Part shown: piece after piece, positions 47,132 to 56,759 of the stretch
Position numbering within the stretch: the first letter of the stretch is position 1
Layout of the letters: every line of letters starts with the position of its first letter
Assembly (NCBI GenBank): GCA_030748555.1
Contig: JASMLT010000002.1
Span: 20,511 to 84,510, forward strand
DNA from: Acidimicrobiales bacterium
GTDB lineage: Bacteria > Actinomycetota > Acidimicrobiia > Acidimicrobiales > MedAcidi-G1
Direction of reading: 5' to 3'
Length of the DNA: 64,000 nucleotides
Translations under genes and position numbers: made by a program
The notes under the pieces: model-generated
Seen by the model: only the letters and a program-made list of their open reading frames with translations
What the model was told of the DNA's origin: nothing
The model's database searches: none

Positions 47132-48339
47132 ACAGTAGCGACTTGCTCTAAAAGAGGACTCGTTAGAGGGATCAGACCTTTCAATCTTTCTAACCAAATT
47201 TTAACCAAGGAACTTTCGCCGTAATCAGCTTCGTAATGTGCTGCTGCCAGAACCAAAAGGTAGGCCTGAAGCGCCAAGCAGACCTGCATATCATTTTCAT
47301 GCTGAGCTTTTGAGTAGTCTGTCACACCATTTGAAACTAGGGATTCGTAATAGAAGTCCGACAAATGCTGATAAATATTGAATGAGTTGGAGCTCGGTTC
47401 TATGCATGAAGAAAGCAGATTAGCAACATCGCAACTGGGTCTACCAGAGCTAAAGCTCCCAAAATCAACCATGACTAAACCTTCAGCCGAAAATAACATG
47501 TTGTCAGTACGTGTATCTCCTCGCAAAAGGGTCATTTTCTCATTTAAAAAACCAACGGCATCAACAACATTGTCTGAAAACCAATCAGTTAGGCGAACCA
47601 CGTCCGGGCTGAAAAGTTCTGGGTTCTTTTCGATAACACTCTCCCTTGAGCCCCTGTAAAGGCCGTTCATCAATTTTGGAGTATGTGTAACGGTTGGCCA
47701 TGCAATCCCCTCTTTGTCGTCATCCAACAAAGGGTGTCTCCACCAGTGAGCATGAACAACTGCTAACGATTTGAGTATTTCCAGCAAGTCTTCTTCTGGG
47801 GCGAGATTTTCAGTTGTCGTGGTTCGGGCATTTTCGATGAACTCGGTAATCAATGCGTATCTTCGACTTGACGGACGTATGAACTTCCTAGCATTTCCCC
47901 CTAAAAACTTAGAAGCACCATCTGGCAGCAACTCAAGTCTCTTATTCAGTTTTCTTCGTGATTCAATATCCGAAATTGGGTCACGAACTGAATAGATAAG
48001 TTTTGGCACTCTTACGGGAAATCGATCCGAAAAACGTTCATAAAAATCAAACTCTCTATCGTACGCTCTGTCACGTTCAATCAAGGCACGGTTCTTAAGA
48101 TCAGTGGAGGGGAATTTCACTAATACCGTTTTTGGCATTCCTTCTTCGAAATTGTCCCACTCTAAATCAACCCGTAATGTCAAACCTGAAAAACCTTCGC
48201 CGCTTTCAGGTTCTTTAGATGAAAATGAAATAACGTTCGACTTGTTGCCTACTCCTGATTCTCTAAAGGACTCTGTCAACCACTCAGCTGTCATCTCCTC
48301 TTCTGTTTGAGGAATGAACTTCTTTAGCTTCCGAGTCAC
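47128..48339 (-). CDS. Phosphotransferase (APH/EcKinase-like) family protein
   Basis: LLRGDTRTDNMLFSAEGLVMVDFGSFSSGRPSCDVANLLSSCIEP. Confidence 0.8.
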   Translation of the reverse strand: MTRKLKKFIPQTEEEMTAEWLTESFRESGVGNKSNVISFSSKEPESGEGFSGLTLRVDLEWDNFEEGMPKTVLVKFPSTDLKNRALIERDRAYDREFDFYERFSDRFPVRVPKLIYSVRDPISDIESRRKLNKRLELLPDGASKFLGGNARKFIRPSSRRYALITEFIENARTTTTENLAPEEDLLEILKSLAVVHAHWWRHPLLDDDKEGIAWPTVTHTPKLMNGLYRGSRESVIEKNPELFSPDVVRLTDWFSDNVVDAVGFLNEKMTLLRGDTRTDNMLFSAEGLVMVDFGSFSSGRPSCDVANLLSSCIEPSSNSFNIYQHLSDFYYESLVSNGVTDYSKAQHENDMQVCLALQAYLLVLAAAHYEADYGESSLVKIWLERLKGLIPLTSPLLEQVATV

Positions 48340-48353
48340 AATACCAAGCTAGT

Positions 48354-49388
48354 TTATTTGTGCTTACTGGACAATCTAATCAAACCACTTCCGGAATTCA
48401 TCCGTCCGATTACTGCAGCATCATGTTCTGCTTCGATCAGTTTCTTAAGAGTTGTTTCAGCTTCTTCAGGCCCTACACCGAACACAAGACCGCCTGAAGT
48501 CTGTGCATCTGCTAAAAGATGAACGTCTATTTCTTCAATGGAACCGGCATCCAATTGTGATTCAATCCACTCAAGGTTCCTCTTACTGCCACCCGGCAAA
48601 TTTCCCGCTAAAGCTAAATTACGCGCATCGGGCAATATGGGTATTTCTGAAACATCTATTTCTACGTCAACTTTTGACTCTCTTGCTGCTCTTCCCAGGT
48701 GTCCTAATAATCCGAACCCAGTTATATCGGTAGCCCCAGTTGCACCAGCTTCAAGCGCTATTTCTGCTGCCTGATCGTTAAGTCTGAGCATCGATGCAAT
48801 CGCTGCATCCGTAGCTTCTTCGGTTGATTCTTGCTTTTTTATTGCTGTGGTTATTACACCCACTCCAAGCTTTTTAGTAAGTATCAACAAATCATTTTCA
48901 CGGAATCCAGAATTCTTTAACAAGTATTTAGGATCCACTTCACCCACAATAGCTAATCCGAATTTTGGCTCAGGGTCTTCGACTGTATGTCCACCAGCTA
49001 TCACAAAACCTGCTTCTTCAGCGACCTGATCCGCACCTTCCAAAACTTCCGATAATAGTTCCATCGGAAGTTCTTCAGAATTCCAGCCAACCAAATTAAT
49101 CGCCATTAATGGTTTCGCACCCATTGCATAAATGTCTGAAACAGCATTAGTTGCGGCTACTTTCCCCCAGGTAAGGGCGTCATCGATTACGGGAGTTATA
49201 AAATCCGCTGTCATTACCAGTGCTCTGTCTTCATCTAACTGCCAAACTGCAGCATCGTCACCTGTCGATGATCCGACGATTAGATTTTTTGATTTTTGTG
49301 GTTTAAGTCGGTGCAGAACCTGCTCCAGGTCACTCGGAGAGAGTTTGCAGCCTCAACCAGCACCATGGCTGAATTGTGTCAGTCTCAT
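48354..49388 (-). CDS. selD: Selenide, water dikinase (selenophosphate synthetase) as a selenoprotein; UGA at 49353-49355 read as Sec
   Basis: ATG 49388 with AGGAGG seven nt upstream: MRLTQFSHGAG[TGA]GCKLSPSDLEQVLHRLKPQKSKNLIVGSSTGDDAAVWQLDEDRALVMTADFITPVIDD..., continuous with track ORF 48354-49214 (58 codons longer). The UGA sits at the catalytic Sec/Cys position of SelD. Confidence 0.93.
49310..49326 (-). promoter_or_regulatory. Bacterial SECIS-like hairpin in selD
   Basis: RNA GGAGCAGGUUCUGCACC: GG/CC, A-A mismatch, GCA/UGC stem, GGUUC apical loop starting 32 nt after the UGA. Resembles the minimal E. coli fdhF SECIS GGUUGCAGGUCUGCACC (recalled from knowledge). Confidence 0.8.
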
Positions 49389-49448
49389 GCAAACCTCCTA
49401 GGTAATAAGTTCAGAGTAGGCGACTACTCGTAGATTTTCAGGCTTTTT

Positions 49449-50618
49449 TCAAATTAATGAAACTGCTTCTAGCAATCGATCAACATCTTTGTCATCAATA
49501 TAAATACAAACACCTGCTCGAACCGCCCCTTTTTCATCAAGCCCTAGGGGGTTCATGGCTTCAACTGCATAATTGTGCCCATCCCAGACCGCTACTTTAG
49601 CCTTTGCAATTTTTTGAGCTATTTCTTCTGGTTCTTTTCCGTCTACAAGAAACATCAATGTGGGCGCCCTGTCTTTGTTATCGTGAGGTCCCAACACGCG
49701 AACTTTTGGCATACCCATAAGACCTGAAAGCAGTCGTTCAAACCTTGCAGATTCGTGTTCAACTAAAGATTCAAAACCTACACTAAGCAAAAATTTTGCA
49801 GCTTCTTTTATTCCAGCAAGAGTCTCCCATGGAGGTGTCCCATATTGAAATCGTCCGGCTCCTTTTTCGGGGGATGGACGCACCTTGTATACCGGTAAAT
49901 TATTTAATAATTCAGGCTCTATCCACATAATTCCCGCGTGTGGCCCGTACCACTTATACGAAGAAGTTGCGTAAACATCGCAACCCATTTCATTAATGTC
50001 AACTTTTCTGTGCGGTGTTAAATGCACTCCATCTACGGCTACTTTTGCACCTGCTTCATGTGCAGCTGTTGTTATAGAAATAACATCAGGAATCGAACCA
50101 ATAACATTTGATGATCCGGTTACTGCAATCCATTTTGTTCGCCGATTTATCAAATTGATAACAGATTCTGCTTCGAGTCTCCCAGTATTGGGATCGAATT
50201 CTGCCATTCGAACTGTGGATCCCGAATCGCGAGCCGCCAACATCCAAGGTGCAACATTGGCATCATGATCAAGAGTGGTGCAAATAATCTCATCTTCTGG
50301 TTTCAGATCGACCGCAACTGCTCTTGTCAATGCCATCATGTTGGCAGTTGTACTTGGCCCAAAAGTCATTCCTGCAGGATCCGCAGAAAGGAATTCACCC
50401 ATTGTCTCACTTGTCTCATCAACAAGATCATCACAAGCTTGTGCCGCTGGAAAAGCTCCATGACTATTTGCATTTCTTCCGCTACGTTGCCAATCACTCA
50501 TAGCGTCAATCGCCGTATCAACTACTTGAGTGCCTGCAGGCCCATCAAAGCGCGCCCAGCCATCAAATAAAGCTGGAAATCGTGTCTGAATGTCGGTTAA
50601 ATCGTTCATTGGAGGCAC
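49449..50618 (-). CDS. Cysteine desulfurase-like / class V aminotransferase (PLP) protein
   Basis: TTLDHDANVAPWMLAARDSG, VDGVHLTPHRKVDINEMGCDVYATSSYKWYGPHAGIMW. Confidence 0.9.
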   Translation of the reverse strand: MPPMNDLTDIQTRFPALFDGWARFDGPAGTQVVDTAIDAMSDWQRSGRNANSHGAFPAAQACDDLVDETSETMGEFLSADPAGMTFGPSTTANMMALTRAVAVDLKPEDEIICTTLDHDANVAPWMLAARDSGSTVRMAEFDPNTGRLEAESVINLINRRTKWIAVTGSSNVIGSIPDVISITTAAHEAGAKVAVDGVHLTPHRKVDINEMGCDVYATSSYKWYGPHAGIMWIEPELLNNLPVYKVRPSPEKGAGRFQYGTPPWETLAGIKEAAKFLLSVGFESLVEHESARFERLLSGLMGMPKVRVLGPHDNKDRAPTLMFLVDGKEPEEIAQKIAKAKVAVWDGHNYAVEAMNPLGLDEKGAVRAGVCIYIDDKDVDRLLEAVSLI

Positions 50619-50627
50619 CCTAGATGT

Positions 50628-51077
50628 ATGGAATTATGGCAATTAGAAGCTTATGCGGAAATTCGTGATCTTATATCCGCTTATAACTCTTTCGGCGATC
50701 GTGGTCGTTTCGATGACTTAATGGAACTTTTTGCTGAGACAGCTGTGATGGATATTGATGACGGCCGACTATACGAAGGCACTGATCAGATAAAGACAAT
50801 ATTTACAGATACTAACGATTCTTTATCAAAAGGTAATTCGCCTGCATACATCCAACACCACACTGCATCCACTCATATCGAATTCGAAGGAACCACGAAA
50901 GCAAACTCCAAAAGTTATTTCTCAGTCTTTCTTTCACATGGCATAGACCACTGGGGGCGCTACGAAGACAAATTCGAAAATATAAATGGTAAATGGATGT
51001 TTATCTACCGACGTGTAAAAACAGACGGTTGGCTTCCAGGGGGTTGGGCCGCCGAGCGTTTGGAAGGAAAAAATTGA
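50628..51077 (+). CDS. SnoaL-like (NTF2-fold) protein
   Basis: EIRDLISAYNSFGDRGRFDDLMELFAETAVMDIDDGRLYEGTDQI, HHTASTHIEFEGTTKANSKSYF. Confidence 0.82.
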   Translation: MELWQLEAYAEIRDLISAYNSFGDRGRFDDLMELFAETAVMDIDDGRLYEGTDQIKTIFTDTNDSLSKGNSPAYIQHHTASTHIEFEGTTKANSKSYFSVFLSHGIDHWGRYEDKFENINGKWMFIYRRVKTDGWLPGGWAAERLEGKN

Positions 51078-52876
51078 GTTTCTTTTCCAAACTTAAAAAC
51101 AGTTCTCTTGCTATCAATTCAAAAAATGAAAATAATGTTGCGCTGGAGGTGTCAGAAATAATCTTCTTTTCTTTCATTTCTTACATGGAATCTGTGCAAG
51201 AAATCTCTCAAAAAGCAGGTGAACACTTTGCTTCAAAACAGTGGTCTATGAACGAAGTCAATGCAAGCGAACGTCTAGGACTTCACCAGGTAAAAGTTTT
51301 AGAGGTGGTCTCACAGGTTCAGGATTTGTTGGATCAAGTAACTGACAAACGTGGAGAATGGCGCAACTCCCGTGACATATACCAGCAGTTTGTAGCCAGA
51401 CGACCAGATCAAGGACTCGCTGAAACTTTTTTCAACTCAGTGGCCAGACGTGTTTTTACAACAATCGGAATTGACAACGATGTGGAAATTAGATGGTTCG
51501 GTGCGACGACAATCTCACGTGGTGAGTCTAAAGCCGAAGTGTTCAACACTTGGACACGTCATGGAGATTCAGCTGCACTAGTTGACTCTCTCTTGTCTTC
51601 TTATGAATTAAACGTTGGATGGGAAGACCGTTCACGCGATGCAAAACTTGTAGCTGGCCGCTTAGATGCTTTTCTGATGAATTCATGGGGAGGTCTCAAG
51701 CTAGATGGAATAGACATGCTTAAACCCGTGTTTTACAGAAATCGGGGTGCCTATCTAATTGGAAGAGTCAGGTTCTTGAACCGAGTAACACCATTCATTC
51801 TTCCACTACTTCATGGACCCAATGGATTAGTTGTAGACACAGTGCTACTAACTGAAGATTTGGGCAGCCGACTTTTCGGATTCACAAGGTCATATTTTTT
51901 CGTTGACTGGCCGAATCCTTCAGCAGTAGTCGGTTTCCTGAAATCCTTACTTCCTACCAAGTCGTTACACCAAATTTACACCGCACTCGGCTATCCGCAA
52001 CATGGTAAAAGCAGTCTTTACCGGTCTTTATACCGCCACTTGCAGACCTCTAATGACAGATTCGTAAAAGCCCGTGGAACCCCTGGAATGGTTATGGCTG
52101 TTTTTACTTTGGTTTCTTTTAACGTCGTTTTCAAAATCATCAAAGACCACTTTGACCCTCCAAAGAACACCACGAGGGATGCTGTTAGACGTCGATACGA
52201 TCTCGTCTACAGTCGTGACCGAGTGGGCAGAATGGTGGATACACAAGAATTTGAAAACCTTTCTTTCAGCCGTGACCGTTTTGATCCAGAACTCCTTTCG
52301 GAACTACTAGAAGATGCAAGCGAATCTGTTTTTGTGGAGGACGACAAAGTGATTATCAAGCATGCTTATACAGAGCGCCACGTCTACCCCTTAAATCTTT
52401 ACCTTCAAGAGATGTCTCAAGAGAAAGCTGAGGCAGCAGCTATTGACTGGGGTTATGCGATTAAAGACCTAGCGGCTGCAAATGTTTGGCCTGGTGATTT
52501 GTTCACGAAAAACTTTGGAGTTACAAGACATGGAAACGTTGTTTTCTACGACTATGACGAACTTGCACTACTCGAAGAGTGCCGATTTAGAAGTATTCCC
52601 GACACTAAAGATCATGAAGATGAAATGCGCGCTCAACCTTGGTTTGCTATTCAAGAGGGAGATGCATTTCCTGAACAATTTGAAACGTTTATGAGTTTTC
52701 CAAAAACTGTTCCGATCGAGATTTGGGAGAATTTCAAAGAGTCACATAAAGACCTTTTCACAGTCAAATTTTGGCAAAGGGTTCAAAAACAATTAGCCGA
52801 CGGTGATTTGCCGGAATTCTTCCCTTATCCAGAGGATCTTAGATTTAGACATGATTTGAGAGCTCATTCGGTCTAA
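51074..52876 (+). CDS. aceK: Isocitrate dehydrogenase kinase/phosphatase
   Basis: ARGTPGMVMAVFTLVSFNVVFKIIKDHFDPPKNTTRDAVRRRYDLVYSRDRVGRMVDTQEFENLSF; IKDLAAANVWPGDLFTKNFGVTRHGNVVFYDYDEL. TTG start at 51074 overlaps the upstream stop; ATG 51188 is an alternative. Confidence 0.95.
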   Translation: MSFFSKLKNSSLAINSKNENNVALEVSEIIFFSFISYMESVQEISQKAGEHFASKQWSMNEVNASERLGLHQVKVLEVVSQVQDLLDQVTDKRGEWRNSRDIYQQFVARRPDQGLAETFFNSVARRVFTTIGIDNDVEIRWFGATTISRGESKAEVFNTWTRHGDSAALVDSLLSSYELNVGWEDRSRDAKLVAGRLDAFLMNSWGGLKLDGIDMLKPVFYRNRGAYLIGRVRFLNRVTPFILPLLHGPNGLVVDTVLLTEDLGSRLFGFTRSYFFVDWPNPSAVVGFLKSLLPTKSLHQIYTALGYPQHGKSSLYRSLYRHLQTSNDRFVKARGTPGMVMAVFTLVSFNVVFKIIKDHFDPPKNTTRDAVRRRYDLVYSRDRVGRMVDTQEFENLSFSRDRFDPELLSELLEDASESVFVEDDKVIIKHAYTERHVYPLNLYLQEMSQEKAEAAAIDWGYAIKDLAAANVWPGDLFTKNFGVTRHGNVVFYDYDELALLEECRFRSIPDTKDHEDEMRAQPWFAIQEGDAFPEQFETFMSFPKTVPIEIWENFKESHKDLFTVKFWQRVQKQLADGDLPEFFPYPEDLRFRHDLRAHSV

Positions 52877-52886
52877 TGTCTATGTT

Positions 52887-53558
52887 GTGAAGAGACCAAT
52901 TGCTATTGCCCCGTCAGTTTTGCCCGCAGATTTTTCGCGCTTGGGCGAGGAATGTATAGCTTTAGAAGAAGCGGGGGTGGATCGAATTCAATTTGACGTG
53001 ATGGACGGAGTTTTCGTTCCAAATTTAACTTTCGGGCCAGACGTCATTAAATCAATACGCCCTCTCGTCAAAGTTCCTTTCGAAGCACACTTAATGGTCG
53101 TTGAACCAGACAATCTAATCGACCGTTATGTAGATGCCGGTTGCGACATAGTAATTGTTCATGCTGAAGCATGTTTACATTTGCACCGAACGCTCAAATA
53201 CATTGCAGACAGCGGTGTTGTTCCAGGAGTTGCACTCAACCCTCATACTCCGCCAGAACTCATCAATGAAGTTAAAGATCTAATTGGTTTAGCTTTGGTC
53301 ATGACCGTAAACCCAGGTTTCGGGGGTCAAAAATATATTTCATCAATGGAACCAAAAATTAAACGCGTGTCAGAGATACTCGATGGCTTAGATTGTGATA
53401 TTGAAGTTGATGGTGGCATTGGTGTCGAGACAGTTTCTGGTGCAGTTCAAGCTGGTGCAAATGTTCTAGTTTCCGGAAGCGCTCTCTATAAGGATCCTAA
53501 GGGTCTTGAAAATGCTGTAAAAGAATTAAGAAGTAAGGCAGAAGCATCCCAATCTTGA
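52887..53558 (+). CDS. rpe: Ribulose-phosphate 3-epimerase
   Basis: IAPSVLPADFSRLGEE, DRIQFDVMDGVFVPNLTFGPDV, VMTVNPGFGGQKYI, EVDGGIGVETV. Confidence 0.96.
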   Translation: MKRPIAIAPSVLPADFSRLGEECIALEEAGVDRIQFDVMDGVFVPNLTFGPDVIKSIRPLVKVPFEAHLMVVEPDNLIDRYVDAGCDIVIVHAEACLHLHRTLKYIADSGVVPGVALNPHTPPELINEVKDLIGLALVMTVNPGFGGQKYISSMEPKIKRVSEILDGLDCDIEVDGGIGVETVSGAVQAGANVLVSGSALYKDPKGLENAVKELRSKAEASQS

Positions 53559-53594
53559 CCTTCACAGGCCTCTGTCCCGCTAACCTGCATAGTA

Positions 53595-54206
53595 ATGAAT
53601 GAATTATCACCAAACCAAAAAACCAAAATGTCAAATGAAATAGATCGATTGGATTTAAATCGATTTGATGTGTTTCAACGACTCCTAAAAGACCGAATAG
53701 TTTTTTTAGGTACTGCCGTAGACGACGAAGTCGCTAACTTCATAATCGCCCAAATGCTTTTCTTAGAAGCACAAGATCAAGAAAAACCTATTTGGCTATA
53801 CATAAACTCGCCAGGAGGTTCAGTGACATCTGGCATGGCAATATATGACACTATGCAATTTGTGGAACCCGAAGTGGGAACCATATGTATGGGACTAGGG
53901 GCTTCTATGGGTCAGTTTCTACTCTGTGCAGGAGCTAAAGGTAAACGATTCGCATTGCCTCATGCCCGTATCTTGATGCACCAGCCGCTAGGTGGCGTGC
54001 GCGGTGATGCAACCGATATTGCTATCCAAGCTGAACAAATGGCTTTCACGAAGCAAATACTTCAACAGCGGATAGCTGAACATACAGGTCAATCAATAGA
54101 GACAATAGAAACAGACAGTGACCGTGATCGTTGGTTTACAGCTGAAGAAGCTAGCGATTATGGAATAATTGACAAAGTAATCGTCCGACGGGGCGAAATG
54201 CACTGA
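53595..54206 (+). CDS. clpP: ATP-dependent Clp protease proteolytic subunit
   Basis: [58 protein letters not shown]. Confidence 0.96.
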   Translation: MNELSPNQKTKMSNEIDRLDLNRFDVFQRLLKDRIVFLGTAVDDEVANFIIAQMLFLEAQDQEKPIWLYINSPGGSVTSGMAIYDTMQFVEPEVGTICMGLGASMGQFLLCAGAKGKRFALPHARILMHQPLGGVRGDATDIAIQAEQMAFTKQILQQRIAEHTGQSIETIETDSDRDRWFTAEEASDYGIIDKVIVRRGEMH

Positions 54207-54224
54207 CCAACTAATAGCTGGTCT

Positions 54225-54306
54225 GCGGACGTGGCGGAATTGGCAGACGCACCAGCCTTAGGAGCTGGCGCCGCAAGGCGTGGGGGTTCGAGTCCCCCCG
54301 TCCGCA
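54225..54306 (+). tRNA. tRNA-Leu (anticodon TAG)
   Basis: GCGGACG acceptor pairs CGTCCGC; class II long variable arm; anticodon loop CTTAGGA; GGTTCGAGTCC T-arm; 3' CCA not encoded. Confidence 0.95.
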
Positions 54307-54307
54307 C

Positions 54308-56755
54308 ATGAACAATCAAGGTGACTCAACGTCCAAAATGCAAGGTTTAGAAGATCTGATTGAGGCCGCTCCTACAGCCATGATCCACTTAAGATCAGAT
54401 GGCTCTGCTATTCAAATCAACTCACAATGGTCTGTTTCTACAGGACAAACCATCGAATCCGGTCTTGAATTTGGCTGGATGGAAATGCTGGATGAAGAAA
54501 GCCGAGAAGACTTCCTGACCGATTTAAATCATTCCCTGAAAAACGGATCTTCAATTAGAGGAAGATTGAAACTTCAAAATATTTCAGGACAGACAAGATG
54601 GGTAGATGTCTCAACCATTCCTCTAACGGATTCTTCCAGCACTCCTGAAGGAAGTGTGATGCTGCTCTCAGATATTTCCGAAGAAATGGAAGAAGCAAAA
54701 AGAGCAAAAGAGCTAACCCGGGTTCTAGAAGCAAGCCCCGACCTTGTAGCAATACTTGATCCATTAGGTCGAGCAATAACTTGGGCAAACGATGCAATTG
54801 CGAGTCATCTAAATTTCAGATCAAACGAACAACTTTTGGACTCTCTAGACAGCTGGTCGCAAGCTCAATATGCGACCGTTGCTCTGCCTACTGTTAGATC
54901 TAGTGGAACTTGGAGAGGGGAATTACGATTATCAACTTCGCAAAATCAAATCCTGCCAATTTCAACGCTTTTGGTAGCTCATAGGAACGAAGAAAACCAA
55001 ATAGAAGCTATTTCCATGGTCGCTCGAGACCTTTCCGAACTAAAAGCCGCTGAACAACGAGTAGAAGCTTCTGAAATACGATTAGCTGCACTCGTAGAGC
55101 ACGCTTCGGATCTTGTGTGTGTTGCCGACGATGTTGGCCGAGTTATCTATGCAAGCCCTGCTGTAGCACGGGTGTTGAATCTGAGTGCTTCTGAATTGGA
55201 GGGAACACCAGTTTTTGACCTCATACATCCTGATGACAGAGAAAACCTTATGGGGAAAATGGAGGAAATCGTTAATACACCTGGGATTTCCCCATCACTT
55301 GAAGCTCGTGTAGCGCATGCAGATGGCGGATGGAGACATATGGAAGTTGTAACCACCAACCTCCTAAACAACCCTGCCGTTTCAGGGATTGTTATTAATG
55401 CCAGAGATATTACTGAACGCGTCGAAGTTGCAGCACAACTAGAAGAAAAAGCATTTCATGATGAGTTAACCGGATTACCGAATCGCTCATTACTGCTGGA
55501 GCGTCTAGCCGATGCTTTACATAGAGCTTCTAGACACGATCGGATGGTAGGAGTTTTATTCCTTGACCTCGACCGTTTCAAAGTTGTTAATGATTCTTTA
55601 GGCCACGGTATAGGAGATGAACTTCTAAGCGAAACAGCACGAAGACTCGAACAAACAATCAGGCCTGATGACACCGTCGCCCGTCTAGGTGGTGACGAAT
55701 TTGTAGTTGTAATAGGCAACATGGTCAGAACTACCGATGCACTCGTCGCTGCTGAGAGAGTGCGTTCAGCGGTCGCTCAGCCTGTAACTCTCGGCAACGA
55801 ATCTACTGTAGTAACCACAAGTGTTGGTATAGCTATCGCCTTCGGTGATGAGTCGCCAGCTGAACTCCTGCAAGACGCCGACACCGCAATGTACAGAGCT
55901 AAAGAAGGTGGCAGAGATAGGGCAGAAATGTTTGACGACCATCTCCGAGCTCAAGCTGTTCGAAGACACTCCGTGGAACAAACTCTGAGATCCGCCCTCG
56001 AAAATAAGAGAATTGAAGTTCATTTTCAGCCTGTAGTAAGAATCTCTGACGGATCCGTGGTAGGGGCTGAAGCCTTAGCTCGTATCCGTACACCTGAAGG
56101 CGAACTTCTCCAACCTGTGGAATTTATTGATGTAGCTGAAGATAGCGGATTAATAGCAGATCTTGGCAGTCAAGTATTAACTCTCGCTTTCCAACGTGTT
56201 GCTCGATGGAGCAAAGACGCCAACAGGCCATTTTCCATGGCTGTAAACGTTTCAGCACGACAATTGGCTGACCCAGCCTTCCCAGGCCTAGTGAGCGAAG
56301 CTCTAAAAACTAACAACTTGGAACCACAACAGGTGGCTCTTGAGTTCACCGAAAGTGCTCTTATAGCTGCTAATCCGGTCACAGAGCAGGTTCTGGGAGA
56401 GCTAACAGAACTGGGCATACGTATGGGACTTGATGATTTCGGAACTGGTTTCTCTTCGATGACTTACCTTAAAAGGTTCCCGATTAACTTTTTGAAGATT
56501 GACAGGACTTTCGTTGCCGGTCTCGACAGCAACGATGATGACACCGCCATTGTTACCGGCACTGTCGCTCTTGCGCACAGTCTGGGTCTTCAAGTTGTGG
56601 CTGAGGGGGTTGAAACAGAACCGCAATTACAGCAGTTGCAAAAACTTCAATGTGATTTAGCTCAAGGTTTTCATTTTTCAGAGCCTGTAACTGATGCTGA
56701 ATTCGACAGATTCTTAAATCATTCTTGGACTCCGAGTCCTATTTCCAGTAACTAA
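54308..56755 (+). CDS. PAS-PAS-GGDEF-EAL c-di-GMP signalling protein
   Basis: ARLGGDEFVVVIGNM (GGDEF), VVGAEALARIRT (EAL), GLDDFGTGFSSMTYLKRFPINFLKID; PAS regions upstream. Confidence 0.93.
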   Translation: MNNQGDSTSKMQGLEDLIEAAPTAMIHLRSDGSAIQINSQWSVSTGQTIESGLEFGWMEMLDEESREDFLTDLNHSLKNGSSIRGRLKLQNISGQTRWVDVSTIPLTDSSSTPEGSVMLLSDISEEMEEAKRAKELTRVLEASPDLVAILDPLGRAITWANDAIASHLNFRSNEQLLDSLDSWSQAQYATVALPTVRSSGTWRGELRLSTSQNQILPISTLLVAHRNEENQIEAISMVARDLSELKAAEQRVEASEIRLAALVEHASDLVCVADDVGRVIYASPAVARVLNLSASELEGTPVFDLIHPDDRENLMGKMEEIVNTPGISPSLEARVAHADGGWRHMEVVTTNLLNNPAVSGIVINARDITERVEVAAQLEEKAFHDELTGLPNRSLLLERLADALHRASRHDRMVGVLFLDLDRFKVVNDSLGHGIGDELLSETARRLEQTIRPDDTVARLGGDEFVVVIGNMVRTTDALVAAERVRSAVAQPVTLGNESTVVTTSVGIAIAFGDESPAELLQDADTAMYRAKEGGRDRAEMFDDHLRAQAVRRHSVEQTLRSALENKRIEVHFQPVVRISDGSVVGAEALARIRTPEGELLQPVEFIDVAEDSGLIADLGSQVLTLAFQRVARWSKDANRPFSMAVNVSARQLADPAFPGLVSEALKTNNLEPQQVALEFTESALIAANPVTEQVLGELTELGIRMGLDDFGTGFSSMTYLKRFPINFLKIDRTFVAGLDSNDDDTAIVTGTVALAHSLGLQVVAEGVETEPQLQQLQKLQCDLAQGFHFSEPVTDAEFDRFLNHSWTPSPISSN

Positions 56756-56759
56756 TTTT

